This document shows, one piece after another, positions 47,794-56,820 of a DNA stretch of 64,000 bases. The translations under genes and the position numbers were made by a program. Each line of letters opens with the position of its first letter. Position 1 is the first letter of the stretch. This DNA is from G963667145 sp963676515 [NCBI: Candidatus Cloacimonadota bacterium] (GTDB taxonomy: Bacteria > Cloacimonadota > Cloacimonadia > G963667145): the NCBI GenBank assembly GCA_963676515.1, contig OY781061.1, positions 620,001-684,000 of the forward strand. Direction: 5' to 3'. A model generated the notes under the pieces. That model ran no database searches, was not told the DNA's origin, and saw only the letters and a program-made list of their open reading frames with translations.

Positions 47794-48972
47794 TCAAAAA
47801 AAATCAAATAATTTTTCAAAATCACTTAAATATTCTGTGTAATTAAAGGTTTTATTCGATTCACATTCTAGTTTCATCTCTTTAATTTTATTCTGGTTGC
47901 ATAAAAAAACTTGATCAAAAGATTCAATTAATGAATCAATAGTAGAAATATCCATCAGAAAACCATTTATGCCATTTATTAAATAATCTTTAACATTACT
48001 AGATTCATTAGTTAAAACAGGTATACCTGAAGAGATAGCTTCAACAAATTTGGTTGGGAAGCCTGCTCTTGTTACAAGATTGTCCTCCCTTATAAATACT
48101 GAAAAGTCTGCTTCTTTTAGTTTATTTATAACATCTTGGTTTGAGAGTCTTCCATGAAATCTAATATTCTCTTTTAATGAAAATGGTACTGGGTTTTCTG
48201 CCCATATTTCATTATAGTCTTCAAATGATATCCCAATAATGTCTAAATAAAAATCTCTATTAGATTTATTCTTAATAGCACCTAATGCAGAAATAATTAT
48301 TCCAAGAGAATCTTTCATCTTACCTCCAGGAGAACCAGCATATATAAATTTAATTGCCGTATTATCTTTTTTTGAACCCTTGTTTTCCCATTTAGGATTT
48401 TTCAAATCAACCAAAGGAGGGACTAATATCACATTGTTATTTTGAATTGAATAAAAATCATATAAAAACTTACTTATAGTAATAATGCCATCTAATTTTG
48501 GTTGAATAATTTTCATTCTAAAGAACGAGTCTAATCCTTTTATCGATTTAAAAAGAAGATTACCCTCTGCCAGATACCACTCTGTACAATCAGATATAAT
48601 TTTAATATTGTTCCTTTTACAATATTTAAAAAGCCGATATAGAGCTAGAGCAGGATAATTATATGCAATAACAATCTTAATTTTGTTCTGTTCAATTATT
48701 TTTATAATTTCTGATATTTTCCCTAAATATTTTAACCAGCCTATTTTACTATTAGGGTATTTAACTTTATAATCAGTTCCATAATTTGATGTAGATTTTG
48801 TCGCAAAAATATCTCTGCTACAACTTTTATTATGAGAGACTCCTATATAGATTATTTTATAACCTAAAGTACTAAGTATTTTTCCATTTGACAATACCCT
48901 ATGAGCAGCAGCATTTAGATCAGGCAATTCAAATCCACCAATGTATAATATATTCCCTTTCGTGTTCTTCAT
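47794..48972 (-). CDS. GT4-like glycosyltransferase
   Basis: A 392-residue GT-B-fold transferase. The first lobe opens ILYIGGFELPDLNAAAHRV, with the N-A-A-x-H/N-R-V segment common in family-4 enzymes. The second lobe has IKFIYAGSPGGKMKDSLGII and NIRFHGRLSNQDVINKL. The donor-site segment is AGFPTKFVEAISSGIPVLTN, in which only the second Glu of the usual E-x7-E is in place. Cytoplasmic face of the inner membrane; donor unknown. It lies 6 bp downstream of the CapG-type epimerase gene, so it could use UDP-FucNAc, by neighbourhood only. Confidence 0.8.
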   Translation of the reverse strand: MKNTKGNILYIGGFELPDLNAAAHRVLSNGKILSTLGYKIIYIGVSHNKSCSRDIFATKSTSNYGTDYKVKYPNSKIGWLKYLGKISEIIKIIEQNKIKIVIAYNYPALALYRLFKYCKRNNIKIISDCTEWYLAEGNLLFKSIKGLDSFFRMKIIQPKLDGIITISKFLYDFYSIQNNNVILVPPLVDLKNPKWENKGSKKDNTAIKFIYAGSPGGKMKDSLGIIISALGAIKNKSNRDFYLDIIGISFEDYNEIWAENPVPFSLKENIRFHGRLSNQDVINKLKEADFSVFIREDNLVTRAGFPTKFVEAISSGIPVLTNESSNVKDYLINGINGFLMDISTIDSLIESFDQVFLCNQNKIKEMKLECESNKTFNYTEYLSDFEKLFDFF

Positions 48973-48978
48973 TCTAAT

Positions 48979-50109
48979 TTATTTACTCCAAACAACTCGG
49001 TTAATATAATCAGTATAAGACAAAATAATCCTCACAACTTTGTCTGAAACATTTGGCATAGAGTAATCGTAAACAGGACGAAGAGTTCTCTTTTCTCCTC
49101 TTTTTTGTTTGTCTATAACTTTCAAGGCTTGCATAATTCGCTCTGGATTCAGCCCAATCATCATAACTGAAGCCTCTTCCATCGCTTCTGGGCGCTCATG
49201 AGCTTCCCTAATATTTAATGCTGGGAAATTCATGATAGATGACTCTTCTGAAATAGTGCCACTATCGGACAAAACAACTTTTGCGTATTTCTGCAAGTGG
49301 TTATAGTCATGAAAACCGAGTGGTTTCATTAATTGAACCAAAGAATTAAATTGAACACCTGTTACTTTAATTTTATTTCTAGTACGAGGATGCGTCGAGA
49401 CAATGATTGGAAGATTATAAATTTCAGCAATCTTATTTAAAGACTCCACAAGTTTTATAAAATTATCTGAATTAATGTTTTCCTCTCTATGAGCCGAAAC
49501 TAAAAAATATTCCCCTTTTTGTAAATTAAGTTTAGCCAAGACATCAGAAGCATCTATTTTGTCCATATAAGCATGCACAACCTCATAAATGGGAGAACCC
49601 GTTTTGATAATTCTATCGGCAGACAAACCTTCTCTCAACAGATATTCTCTAGCTATATCAGAATAAGTAAGATTAATATCACTTATATGATCAACTATTT
49701 TTCTATTTGTTTCTTCGGGAACTCTTTGATCAAAACAACGATTTCCTGCTTCCATATGGAATATAGGAATTTCCCGTTTCTTTGCAGCAATAGCACATAA
49801 ACAAGAGTTGGTATCTCCTAATACAAGAAAAGCGTCAGGATTAACCTCTTCTAAAACAGGATCAATCTTTATTAATATTTGTCCAGCTGTAGTTGTAGCA
49901 TTTCCACCAGCAGCATTTAAGAAAAAATCTGGCTTTCTAAGACCTAAATCTTTAAAAAACACCTCATTCAATTCATAATCGTAATTCTGTCCAGTATGAA
50001 CAAGTATATGCTCAATACTTTCTGTTTTATCTAATTTCAAAAGCACTCTAGACAATCTAATTATCTCTGGACGAGTACCTACAACTGTTAAAACTTTTAA
50101 TTTCTTCAT
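48979..50109 (-). CDS. capG: UDP-N-acetyl-L-fucosamine synthase (CapG/WbjD/FnlC-type 2-epimerase)
   Basis: A non-hydrolysing UDP-HexNAc 2-epimerase of 376 residues that catalyses the last step to UDP-L-FucNAc, from UDP-N-acetyl-L-pneumosamine. It has VVGTRPEIIRLSRVL (9-23), HTGQNYDYELNEVFF, the active-site HMEAGNRCFD, VSAHREENI and the branch-typical SDSGTISEESS followed by NIREAHERPEAMEEA. The latter separates CapG/FnlC from plain WecB. It is 9 bp downstream of the CapF gene in the order E-F-G, which supports the specific assignment. Confidence 0.88.
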   Translation of the reverse strand: MKKLKVLTVVGTRPEIIRLSRVLLKLDKTESIEHILVHTGQNYDYELNEVFFKDLGLRKPDFFLNAAGGNATTTAGQILIKIDPVLEEVNPDAFLVLGDTNSCLCAIAAKKREIPIFHMEAGNRCFDQRVPEETNRKIVDHISDINLTYSDIAREYLLREGLSADRIIKTGSPIYEVVHAYMDKIDASDVLAKLNLQKGEYFLVSAHREENINSDNFIKLVESLNKIAEIYNLPIIVSTHPRTRNKIKVTGVQFNSLVQLMKPLGFHDYNHLQKYAKVVLSDSGTISEESSIMNFPALNIREAHERPEAMEEASVMMIGLNPERIMQALKVIDKQKRGEKRTLRPVYDYSMPNVSDKVVRIILSYTDYINRVVWSK

Positions 50110-50118
50110 TTTGTTAAT

Positions 50119-51255
50119 TTAAACCTTTTCAAAATAAGTATCGCCATCCTCTGCATTATACCATTCATTTATCCAAAACTGAGTATATAGAACATCTTCC
50201 CCTACATTAGTAATATTATGAGTGTACCATATTGGCATATCTACATAGGACGGATTCGCTCCATCTAATTCAAAATTCAGCACTTCATCTGTGCCTATTT
50301 TTCTAAGTTGAATTCTAGCTTTCCCCTTTATAACAGTAAATCTTTCAATTTTTCTAATATGATAATGATTGCCTCTTGTAATTCCAGGTACAGTTGTTGA
50401 AAAAGAGACCTGACCTCCTACACCTAATTTAATAGTCTCGATAAAAGCTCCTCTTTCATCTGTATGTTGAAGAAGTTTTACTGGGAAATGCTTTGCATTA
50501 TCTATATAAGAACGAAATGTATTAAAAAGATTTATCTCATTCATATCTTTAAGTGGAGGGATTATACCTTTTTCAAAATACAACTCTTTGCATAATTCAA
50601 AAAATGATAAAATCTCACTTACTTTTTTCTCAAAATCATAGGAAACTTCTTCCCTTTCGATGCTACTATCAGCATCTTTAGCAATTACATCAAAAATAAA
50701 TTTAACCAACGAACCCACATAAATCAAATTAACAAGACCATCAACCTGAATCTGAGGATTTTCCTCATGTGTTAACTGATGACAAAATGTAGATATAAAA
50801 GAGTTATAATAAGGTCTACCAAAAGGGCCATAAACATTTGGAATTACTAGACCCGAAAATCTTGCTCCTACCTTAGTAGCCCAATCTTCAAATAGTTTTC
50901 TCCCTTCAAGCTTAGATTTACCATAAACACTATCTTTGCTCTCTTGAATAGAAGAAGAAAACAAAATGTGTGGTGTGGCTTTCTCGGATTCCAGAGTAGC
51001 AATTAATTTATTTGTAAGTCCTATATTTGTATCATAAATAACCTGAGGATCTTCATGACGATTCATGGCTGCCAAATGAACAATAACATCACATGAACGA
51101 ACAAATTCGCGTAATTTATTATCATCATCAAAATAATCATCGGCAAAAGGAACCAGATCTACTCCTTCTTGCAAAGCAAGATAATTATAGAGATGAGTTC
51201 CCACAAAACCCGCCTGACCTGTAATACCTATTTTTTTTGAAACTGAATTACCCAT
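50119..51255 (-). CDS. capF: CapF/WbjC/FnlB-type bifunctional UDP-sugar epimerase-reductase (SDR plus cupin)
   Basis: CapF performs C3 epimerisation and C4 reduction of the 4-keto intermediate made by CapE, giving UDP-N-acetyl-L-pneumosamine. The 378-residue protein has an N-terminal SDR domain with GITGQAGFVGTHL (10-22), HLAAMNRHEDP (60-70) and Y111/K115 in YGKSK. A C-terminal cupin domain (about 260-375) has the metal-binding GNHYHIRKIERF and a conserved PIWYTHNI stretch. This two-domain layout is diagnostic. Its ATG overlaps the upstream dehydratase gene by 8 bp. Confidence 0.93.
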   Translation of the reverse strand: MGNSVSKKIGITGQAGFVGTHLYNYLALQEGVDLVPFADDYFDDDNKLREFVRSCDVIVHLAAMNRHEDPQVIYDTNIGLTNKLIATLESEKATPHILFSSSIQESKDSVYGKSKLEGRKLFEDWATKVGARFSGLVIPNVYGPFGRPYYNSFISTFCHQLTHEENPQIQVDGLVNLIYVGSLVKFIFDVIAKDADSSIEREEVSYDFEKKVSEILSFFELCKELYFEKGIIPPLKDMNEINLFNTFRSYIDNAKHFPVKLLQHTDERGAFIETIKLGVGGQVSFSTTVPGITRGNHYHIRKIERFTVIKGKARIQLRKIGTDEVLNFELDGANPSYVDMPIWYTHNITNVGEDVLYTQFWINEWYNAEDGDTYFEKV

Positions 51256-52270
51256 TCTTTATATCCGCTCTAATCATTGATAATTTAAGCAATAATTTTT
51301 TAGTACCATCTAAATCTAATCTATTAGTATTGTGAGAATGATAATCTTCGATTTTCGAAATATCTTCTTTTCCTTCAGAAAAATACTTTTCGTAATTCAA
51401 ATCTCTATTGTCAGCAGGGACTCTGTAATAATCGCCCATATCAATAGCTTTTGCCATCTCTTCTCTGTTTACCAGAGTTTCATATAGCTTTTCTCCATGC
51501 CTTGTTCCAATTACTCTTATGCCCGAATCTGATTTATACAACTCCTTAAGTGCCTGAGCCAAATGTCCAATAGTAGAAGCTGGTGCTTTTTGAACAAAAA
51601 TATCCCCATTGCTTCCATGCTCAAAAGCGTATAAAACCAAATCTACGGCATCCTCAAGAGTCATCATAAAACGAGTCATATTTGGGTCGGTAACAGTTAA
51701 GTCTTTGCCTTCTTTCATTAGACCAGCAAAAAGTGGGATTACAGAGCCCCTAGATGCCATGACATTCCCATACCTTGTTCCACAAAATACAGTATCAATA
51801 GATTCTGGAATATTTCTTGATTTTGCGATCATTACTTTTTCCATCATTGCTTTAGAAATTCCCATAGCATTAATCGGATAACAAGCTTTATCTGTACTGA
51901 GCACAACAACTCGTTTAACTCCATTCTCCAAAGCAGAATCTAGTACATTTTCAGTTCCTAAAACATTTGTTTTAACCGCTTCCACAGGAAAAAATTCACA
52001 AGAAGGTACTTGTTTAAGAGCTGCAGCATGAAAAATATAATCAACACCCCTCATTACAGTATCGACAGAACGCTTATCTCTAACATTCCCGATATAAAAT
52101 TTCACTTTAGGATTGTTTAATTTATGACGCATATCATCTTGCTTTTTCTCATCACGAGAAAAAATGCGAATTTCTTTTATTTCTGTATCTAAAAATCTTT
52201 TCAATACAGCATTACCGAAGGAACCTGTTCCGCCAGTAATTAATAGAATTTTATTTTTGAATAGACTCAT
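51248..52270 (-). CDS. capE: CapE/WbjB/FnlA-type inverting UDP-GlcNAc 4,6-dehydratase/5-epimerase
   Basis: This enzyme starts UDP-L-FucNAc synthesis by converting UDP-GlcNAc to a UDP-4-keto-6-deoxy-L-sugar. The 340-residue protein has GGTGSFGN (13-20), HAAALKQVPSCEFFP (81-95) with the catalytic Lys-containing loop, STDKACYPINAMGISK (125-140), and M136/K140 where most SDRs have Tyr and Lys. The Met substitution is characteristic of this enzyme type. It heads the E-F-G cassette, 35 bp downstream of the polymerase-like gene. Confidence 0.93.
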   Translation of the reverse strand: MSLFKNKILLITGGTGSFGNAVLKRFLDTEIKEIRIFSRDEKKQDDMRHKLNNPKVKFYIGNVRDKRSVDTVMRGVDYIFHAAALKQVPSCEFFPVEAVKTNVLGTENVLDSALENGVKRVVVLSTDKACYPINAMGISKAMMEKVMIAKSRNIPESIDTVFCGTRYGNVMASRGSVIPLFAGLMKEGKDLTVTDPNMTRFMMTLEDAVDLVLYAFEHGSNGDIFVQKAPASTIGHLAQALKELYKSDSGIRVIGTRHGEKLYETLVNREEMAKAIDMGDYYRVPADNRDLNYEKYFSEGKEDISKIEDYHSHNTNRLDLDGTKKLLLKLSMIRADIKNG

Positions 52271-52305
52271 TTTAATATTATTATTCCCTTATATTTTTAT
52301 AAAAA

Positions 52306-53355
52306 TTAATCAAAAATTGAAGATAGTGGTAATATCCTAGTAGGCAAGCCTTCTATTGGAGTATTAATTAAACTAAATACAAAGATTGAAAAAAACACTA
52401 CTACTACTAATGAATTTATTAATAGACCACGATTATCCCCTTTAATTCTGTATATCTTAGCCAAAAAAGTAAATTCTATCATTAAAAAAATAAGAAAGAA
52501 AAGACTCAACCTTTGAAAAATAAGGTTAGCTCTCGAAATATTATAGAAAAACAAAGATAAAAAACCTAAATTAAAGACAGCATTTCCATATTTTAATTTT
52601 AATATTTCTTTTCTTTTTAATAAACAAAATAGCCAAAGAATATTATAAATTAAAATTAAATATGAAAAACTTGCTTTTTCATAACTAATTAAATAACCTA
52701 TATATTTCAAAGGTAAAATTTTGCTGATTATTATAACAATATAACTATTTATAAAGTCATAACATAATGAAAGCAAATATAAAAGAATGAAAAAGAATGT
52801 CGAAATCTGTATTTTGGCATAAAAATAGACCGGAATCAAGATAAAAGATGAAAAGTGGGACGTCATTGCTAGCAATATAGATAAAAGATACTTTTTCTTT
52901 TGGCTGTTTACAATATATCTAAAGGCAAAAAAGAAAATTGATGACGCAAACATTTGGCGTACAACATTAAAGCTTTGACCATATAAACTAGAATTAAACA
53001 AGTATAACAATATAATAACAAAAGAAGACATAAAAAAATATGAAGATCGAATAAATAAAAAATGTGTTACTGTTGCAAAAAAAACAAAAAATAATACATA
53101 GCTAAAAACCGTGTTTTTAATTATGATGGACAAAATGGCACGCATGGGTTCTAAAAAACTCAAAACTAGGTTATAATCTATACTTCTCACATAGTTATGA
53201 TAATCTTGTCCTAATGCATCTCTAAAACCAGTAAAATATATTGCAGAAAGAATTAATAAAGTAACACCTAACTTTCTTACAAGTTTATTAGAAGAATAAA
53301 CTGATAAAAATGCAAAAAAAACATAAGTTAATATAAAAACTATCCAAATTAACAT
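52306..53355 (-). CDS. EpsG-family membrane protein, likely Wzy polymerase
   Basis: A 349-residue, highly hydrophobic protein with about ten membrane segments. The pattern fits EpsG/Wzy-like proteins: GFRDALGQDYHNYVR after two or three segments, FNVVRQMFASSIFFFAFRYI in the middle, and an M-T-S-H-F-S-S loop. These proteins are thought to polymerise lipid-linked repeat units on the periplasmic face. It is the only candidate polymerase in the locus, alongside one Wzx-like flippase. Sequence conservation in this family is weak. Confidence 0.75.
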   Translation of the reverse strand: MLIWIVFILTYVFFAFLSVYSSNKLVRKLGVTLLILSAIYFTGFRDALGQDYHNYVRSIDYNLVLSFLEPMRAILSIIIKNTVFSYVLFFVFFATVTHFLFIRSSYFFMSSFVIILLYLFNSSLYGQSFNVVRQMFASSIFFFAFRYIVNSQKKKYLLSILLAMTSHFSSFILIPVYFYAKIQISTFFFILLYLLSLCYDFINSYIVIIISKILPLKYIGYLISYEKASFSYLILIYNILWLFCLLKRKEILKLKYGNAVFNLGFLSLFFYNISRANLIFQRLSLFFLIFLMIEFTFLAKIYRIKGDNRGLLINSLVVVVFFSIFVFSLINTPIEGLPTRILPLSSIFD

Positions 53356-53362
53356 ATCTACT

Positions 53363-54415
53363 TCAAATTTTAATCAATTTTAAATATTCATTCCACTCAC
53401 CTATATCCGTCCAAGAATTCTCAGCTACAGGAAATACCCCTACACGTCCTCCTCTCTTCATCACTTTATCTATCAAATGTGTTATATGAAACATCTTGTT
53501 TATTGGAATTTCATCTATTAGATGTGGCTCTAATATATAAATTCCTGTATTAATCTGATAAATATATTCTGGCTTTTCCTCCATATTTTGCAACAATCCA
53601 TGATTACTCGTATTGACTATCCCATAAGGAATTTTGTAGTTTTTTAGAGCCGATATAATCGTTATTTCATTATTATTCGTCTTATGATATTTATAAACTT
53701 CTCTATAATCTTGTTCCACAAGAATGTCACAATTAGAAACAAAGAAAGTTGACTTGATTTTATTTTTTAATAGCGAAACACTCCCTATTGTACCTAATGG
53801 CTTATCCTCCTTAAAATAAGAAATATTGTAATTAAAATCATTCAAGTAGTATTCAAGTATTTCAGACTTGTAATTTACTGACAAATGAAAGTCAGAACAA
53901 CCGATAGACTCAAACTTATCTAATATTGTTTCAATGATAGTTTTCTTACCAATAGGGATTAATGGTTTTGGAATAACATTTGTTAGTGGCTTTAATCTTG
54001 TACCTTGCCCACCAGCCATAATGACCACAGGGATGTTTAATGGTTCATGTATTTCACCTCTCTTTTCTTCAAAAAGGTCTTTCCAATAAAGAATATTTAC
54101 AAGTTCTTTATTTTGATTAATAATTGGCATTAATTCAAAACGTTGTTCTAACATTTTATTCTTAATAACGCTTAAATCTTCACCCTCATTGGCTATTGTG
54201 ATATCAGAACGCAATGTGTCTAAAATAGACGAATCTAAAGGCTTTTTATTAATTATTGCTCTTTGCACATCACCAATACTTACAATATTGATAAACTTAA
54301 TTCCATCCACAATAATGAGAACCTTACAGTCCTTATTATCCATAATTTTCAATACAGACAAAATTGTTTCGTTTTTAGATATAACAGGAGCTGTATTATA
54401 ATTTATCATTTTCAT
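53363..54415 (-). CDS. CBS-domain-fused sugar-phosphate nucleotidyltransferase
   Basis: A 350-residue fusion. Two CBS motifs (about 1-118) are typically regulatory adenosine-ligand sensors. The nucleotidyltransferase domain (about 128-350) has MAGGQGTRLKPLTNVIPKPL (133-152), FVSNCDILVEQDY and a C-terminal WTDIGEW. It makes an NDP-sugar from a sugar-1-phosphate. The architecture resembles PtmE, the GlcN-1-P guanylyltransferase of legionaminic acid synthesis, and other GDP-sugar enzymes, but no Leg pathway genes are in view, so the sugar is unknown. It overlaps the upstream glycosyltransferase gene by 20 bp. Confidence 0.85.
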   Translation of the reverse strand: MKMINYNTAPVISKNETILSVLKIMDNKDCKVLIIVDGIKFINIVSIGDVQRAIINKKPLDSSILDTLRSDITIANEGEDLSVIKNKMLEQRFELMPIINQNKELVNILYWKDLFEEKRGEIHEPLNIPVVIMAGGQGTRLKPLTNVIPKPLIPIGKKTIIETILDKFESIGCSDFHLSVNYKSEILEYYLNDFNYNISYFKEDKPLGTIGSVSLLKNKIKSTFFVSNCDILVEQDYREVYKYHKTNNNEITIISALKNYKIPYGIVNTSNHGLLQNMEEKPEYIYQINTGIYILEPHLIDEIPINKMFHITHLIDKVMKRGGRVGVFPVAENSWTDIGEWNEYLKLIKI

Positions 54416-55619
54416 ATTTTTTTAAAACCCTAGAGTAAATTTCAATTAAATTGTCATATATCTTTTGATTACTAAATTTTGTATTAATTAAATCAAAAGC
54501 ATTATTTTTTAATCGATTTTGTATGTCGTTACTTTTGAGAACTTGGAAAATTGAATTCGCAAGCTGATTAACATCTCCTTTTTCAACTAATTTAACACAT
54601 TCATGTTCATTATTTAATTCAGGAATACCGCCAACATTATTAGCAATAATTGGGACACCTAATTTCATTGTTTCTCTTAAACTCCCAGGCATACTATCGA
54701 AGTGTGTTGGTAAAACAAAAACTTTAGCACTTGCCACAATTTTATGTGCTTCAGTTTGTGTTTTTTGAAATCCTGCAAAAGTTACATTATCAGTAATTTT
54801 TAATTCCTCACACTTATTTATTAAAAATTCTAAATAAGAGGGATTGGATCCACCAACAATAATTAAAGAAATATTATTCAATTTACTTTTCAATATCCCG
54901 ACGGCATCCAAAAGATCTTCTATACCTTTTTCATAGGTAACTCGTGCAAAAAAAACCAAGTCTTTTTTTTTCTCAATCTCATAAAAATCAAAATTTACAT
55001 CTTCATATGTGGGTATTTGAAAATCATACAATACTGCTTCAGGGTTAAATCTAGACCTCAAAACATTAATTGTATCTTCAATACCATCAGCATAGTTTGT
55101 ACAATACGAATTAATTGATTTTTCATACTTTACACGCTCTTTATGTACTATTTTACTAAGTATATTCCCTTTAGGAGTCGCAGATGAAATAAAACCTTGG
55201 ATAGTTATAAGAGATCTATATGTATCTTTCAATTCATTAAATGCAACTGAATACGATGTGTTTTCTGACCCAAATAAATGAATTAAAGATGGCTGAATCT
55301 TTTCGACTATTTTTTTAACATTGTTTTTCTGATAAGAATAATTAGTTAACAACATTGTTAACTGGTTCTTTATGTGCCCTGCATCTAATAAGGTATATTT
55401 ATAAAAAAAATAATTTATCCCTTTTAGAGAAAAGTTAACATTCTTGTTATTATAATAGTTTGGAGAAATTATATAAACATCAATTTCTTCTTTATTTTCA
55501 AATAACTTTATCATATCTGTCATCCAAGGTGCCATACTAGAAGCTTCTCTTCCTCCAATTATATCCCCTATCTCTGAATTAACAAAATGACAAAGCCAAA
55601 CAACTTTTATTTTATGCAT
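54396..55619 (-). CDS. GT4-family glycosyltransferase with altered donor motif
   Basis: A 407-residue GT-B enzyme. First lobe: VVWLCHFVNSEIGDIIGGRE, LIHLFGSENTSYSVAF and a TIQGFISSATPKGN segment. Second lobe: VFFARVTYEKGIEDLLDAVG, LIIVGGSNPSYLEFL and VTFAGFQKTQTEAHKIV. The donor site reads FDSMPGSLRETMKLGVPIIA, so the first Glu of E-x7-E is replaced by Asp. The rest of the domain is intact and the enzyme is probably functional. Its start overlaps the ATP-grasp gene by 8 bp. Confidence 0.83.
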   Translation of the reverse strand: MHKIKVVWLCHFVNSEIGDIIGGREASSMAPWMTDMIKLFENKEEIDVYIISPNYYNNKNVNFSLKGINYFFYKYTLLDAGHIKNQLTMLLTNYSYQKNNVKKIVEKIQPSLIHLFGSENTSYSVAFNELKDTYRSLITIQGFISSATPKGNILSKIVHKERVKYEKSINSYCTNYADGIEDTINVLRSRFNPEAVLYDFQIPTYEDVNFDFYEIEKKKDLVFFARVTYEKGIEDLLDAVGILKSKLNNISLIIVGGSNPSYLEFLINKCEELKITDNVTFAGFQKTQTEAHKIVASAKVFVLPTHFDSMPGSLRETMKLGVPIIANNVGGIPELNNEHECVKLVEKGDVNQLANSIFQVLKSNDIQNRLKNNAFDLINTKFSNQKIYDNLIEIYSRVLKKYENDKL

Positions 55620-56817
55620 TATTTAAAATCTTATAATTAAAATAGGTTACTTTATCACTAACAATTTTACCTACATTATCTAATATTTTTATATAATCTG
55701 ATATATTTTCAGCTTGAATGATTACAAAGCCATACCTATCCAAACTTGATTTTATTATAGGTATTTGATCTCCAACATTTAAAGAAAAATTAAAATATTT
55801 CACTCCCTTAATTTTTGTAATAGCAGACAAATCTCCAATATTTTGAATTAACCCTGGGTTTAATACAAAATATTCTATACCTGAAACATTCTTTTCAGGT
55901 AATAAAATCTTCTCTTTAAAATCTCCCAAACAAATCTGCATTAGAGACTCTTCAACATCTACACCCGTTGATAATTGTGTTAGTTTTGATGTAATGTAAT
56001 CTCCCCCTAAACGAGGACTTGTCTCTATAACAGTTATGCCTTTATGGGATATTTTCAATTCCGTGTGGGATGCACAATAACGAAAGTCAAAAGCCTTAGC
56101 TATTTTCCTAATAATTTCATAAATCTCTTGCTTAATGCTATATTCAATATTTGCTGGTTGAATATGCCCCAATTCGACATTATAAGGGAACAATGTAGTC
56201 TTTTTTTCTGTAATTTGAATAATATGAGTTCTACTCTCTGTGTGCAAAGCCTCAATACTGTATTCTTTACCTTCAATGTATTCCTCAACTAAAATAGATG
56301 ATTTTTTAGTGTATCTTATAGTCTCTTTAAAAAAATCGTTAAGCTGATTTTTACTTTCACATAAAACAACTCCTCTACTTCCAGAATTATCTCTTGGTTT
56401 AAGAATTATTGGATAATCAATACAGACCTGATCAGGCGAATTAATATCAAATCCTATAGCATGTGGAATCTTATTTTCAGAAAACCGCTGCTTCATCAAA
56501 AATTTGTCGGTGCATAAAATAGCAGTTTCCTCACTGAATAAACACAAATTAAATTCTTGGGCGATTTTTGCCATTACAACAAGTGGTTTGTCTGTAGCTG
56601 CCGTAACAAAAGCTGACACATTATACTTAATTACCAGATCTCGAGCAACTTCATATTCATTATTTGAAAATGAAACAAACAAACTTGCAAATTTACTACA
56701 AAATGCATTAGGATTAGGATCGATTACGATCGTAAACAATCCCATGGAATTACAAACATTAATAATTGATTCCTGTAAAACTCCACCTCCAAAAATAAGT
56801 ACTGATTTTTGCTTCAT
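55612..56817 (-). CDS. ATP-grasp ligase
   Basis: A 401-residue ATP-grasp protein of the carbamoyl-phosphate-synthase-like / PylC-like type. It has an N-terminal Rossmann-like lobe with LIFGGGVLQESIINVC (8-23), a DKFLMKQRFSENKIP segment at the entry to the ATP-grasp fold, PIILKPRDNSGSRGVV, VEEYIEGKEYSIEAL and ETSPRLGGDYITSKL for nucleotide and magnesium binding. Such enzymes join a carboxylate to an amine. With a DegT aminotransferase gene 3 bp upstream, it may put an amino acid or other acid on an amino sugar, or build an unusual precursor. Substrates are not known. Confidence 0.82.
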   Translation of the reverse strand: MKQKSVLIFGGGVLQESIINVCNSMGLFTIVIDPNPNAFCSKFASLFVSFSNNEYEVARDLVIKYNVSAFVTAATDKPLVVMAKIAQEFNLCLFSEETAILCTDKFLMKQRFSENKIPHAIGFDINSPDQVCIDYPIILKPRDNSGSRGVVLCESKNQLNDFFKETIRYTKKSSILVEEYIEGKEYSIEALHTESRTHIIQITEKKTTLFPYNVELGHIQPANIEYSIKQEIYEIIRKIAKAFDFRYCASHTELKISHKGITVIETSPRLGGDYITSKLTQLSTGVDVEESLMQICLGDFKEKILLPEKNVSGIEYFVLNPGLIQNIGDLSAITKIKGVKYFNFSLNVGDQIPIIKSSLDRYGFVIIQAENISDYIKILDNVGKIVSDKVTYFNYKILNNA

Positions 56818-56820
56818 AAT

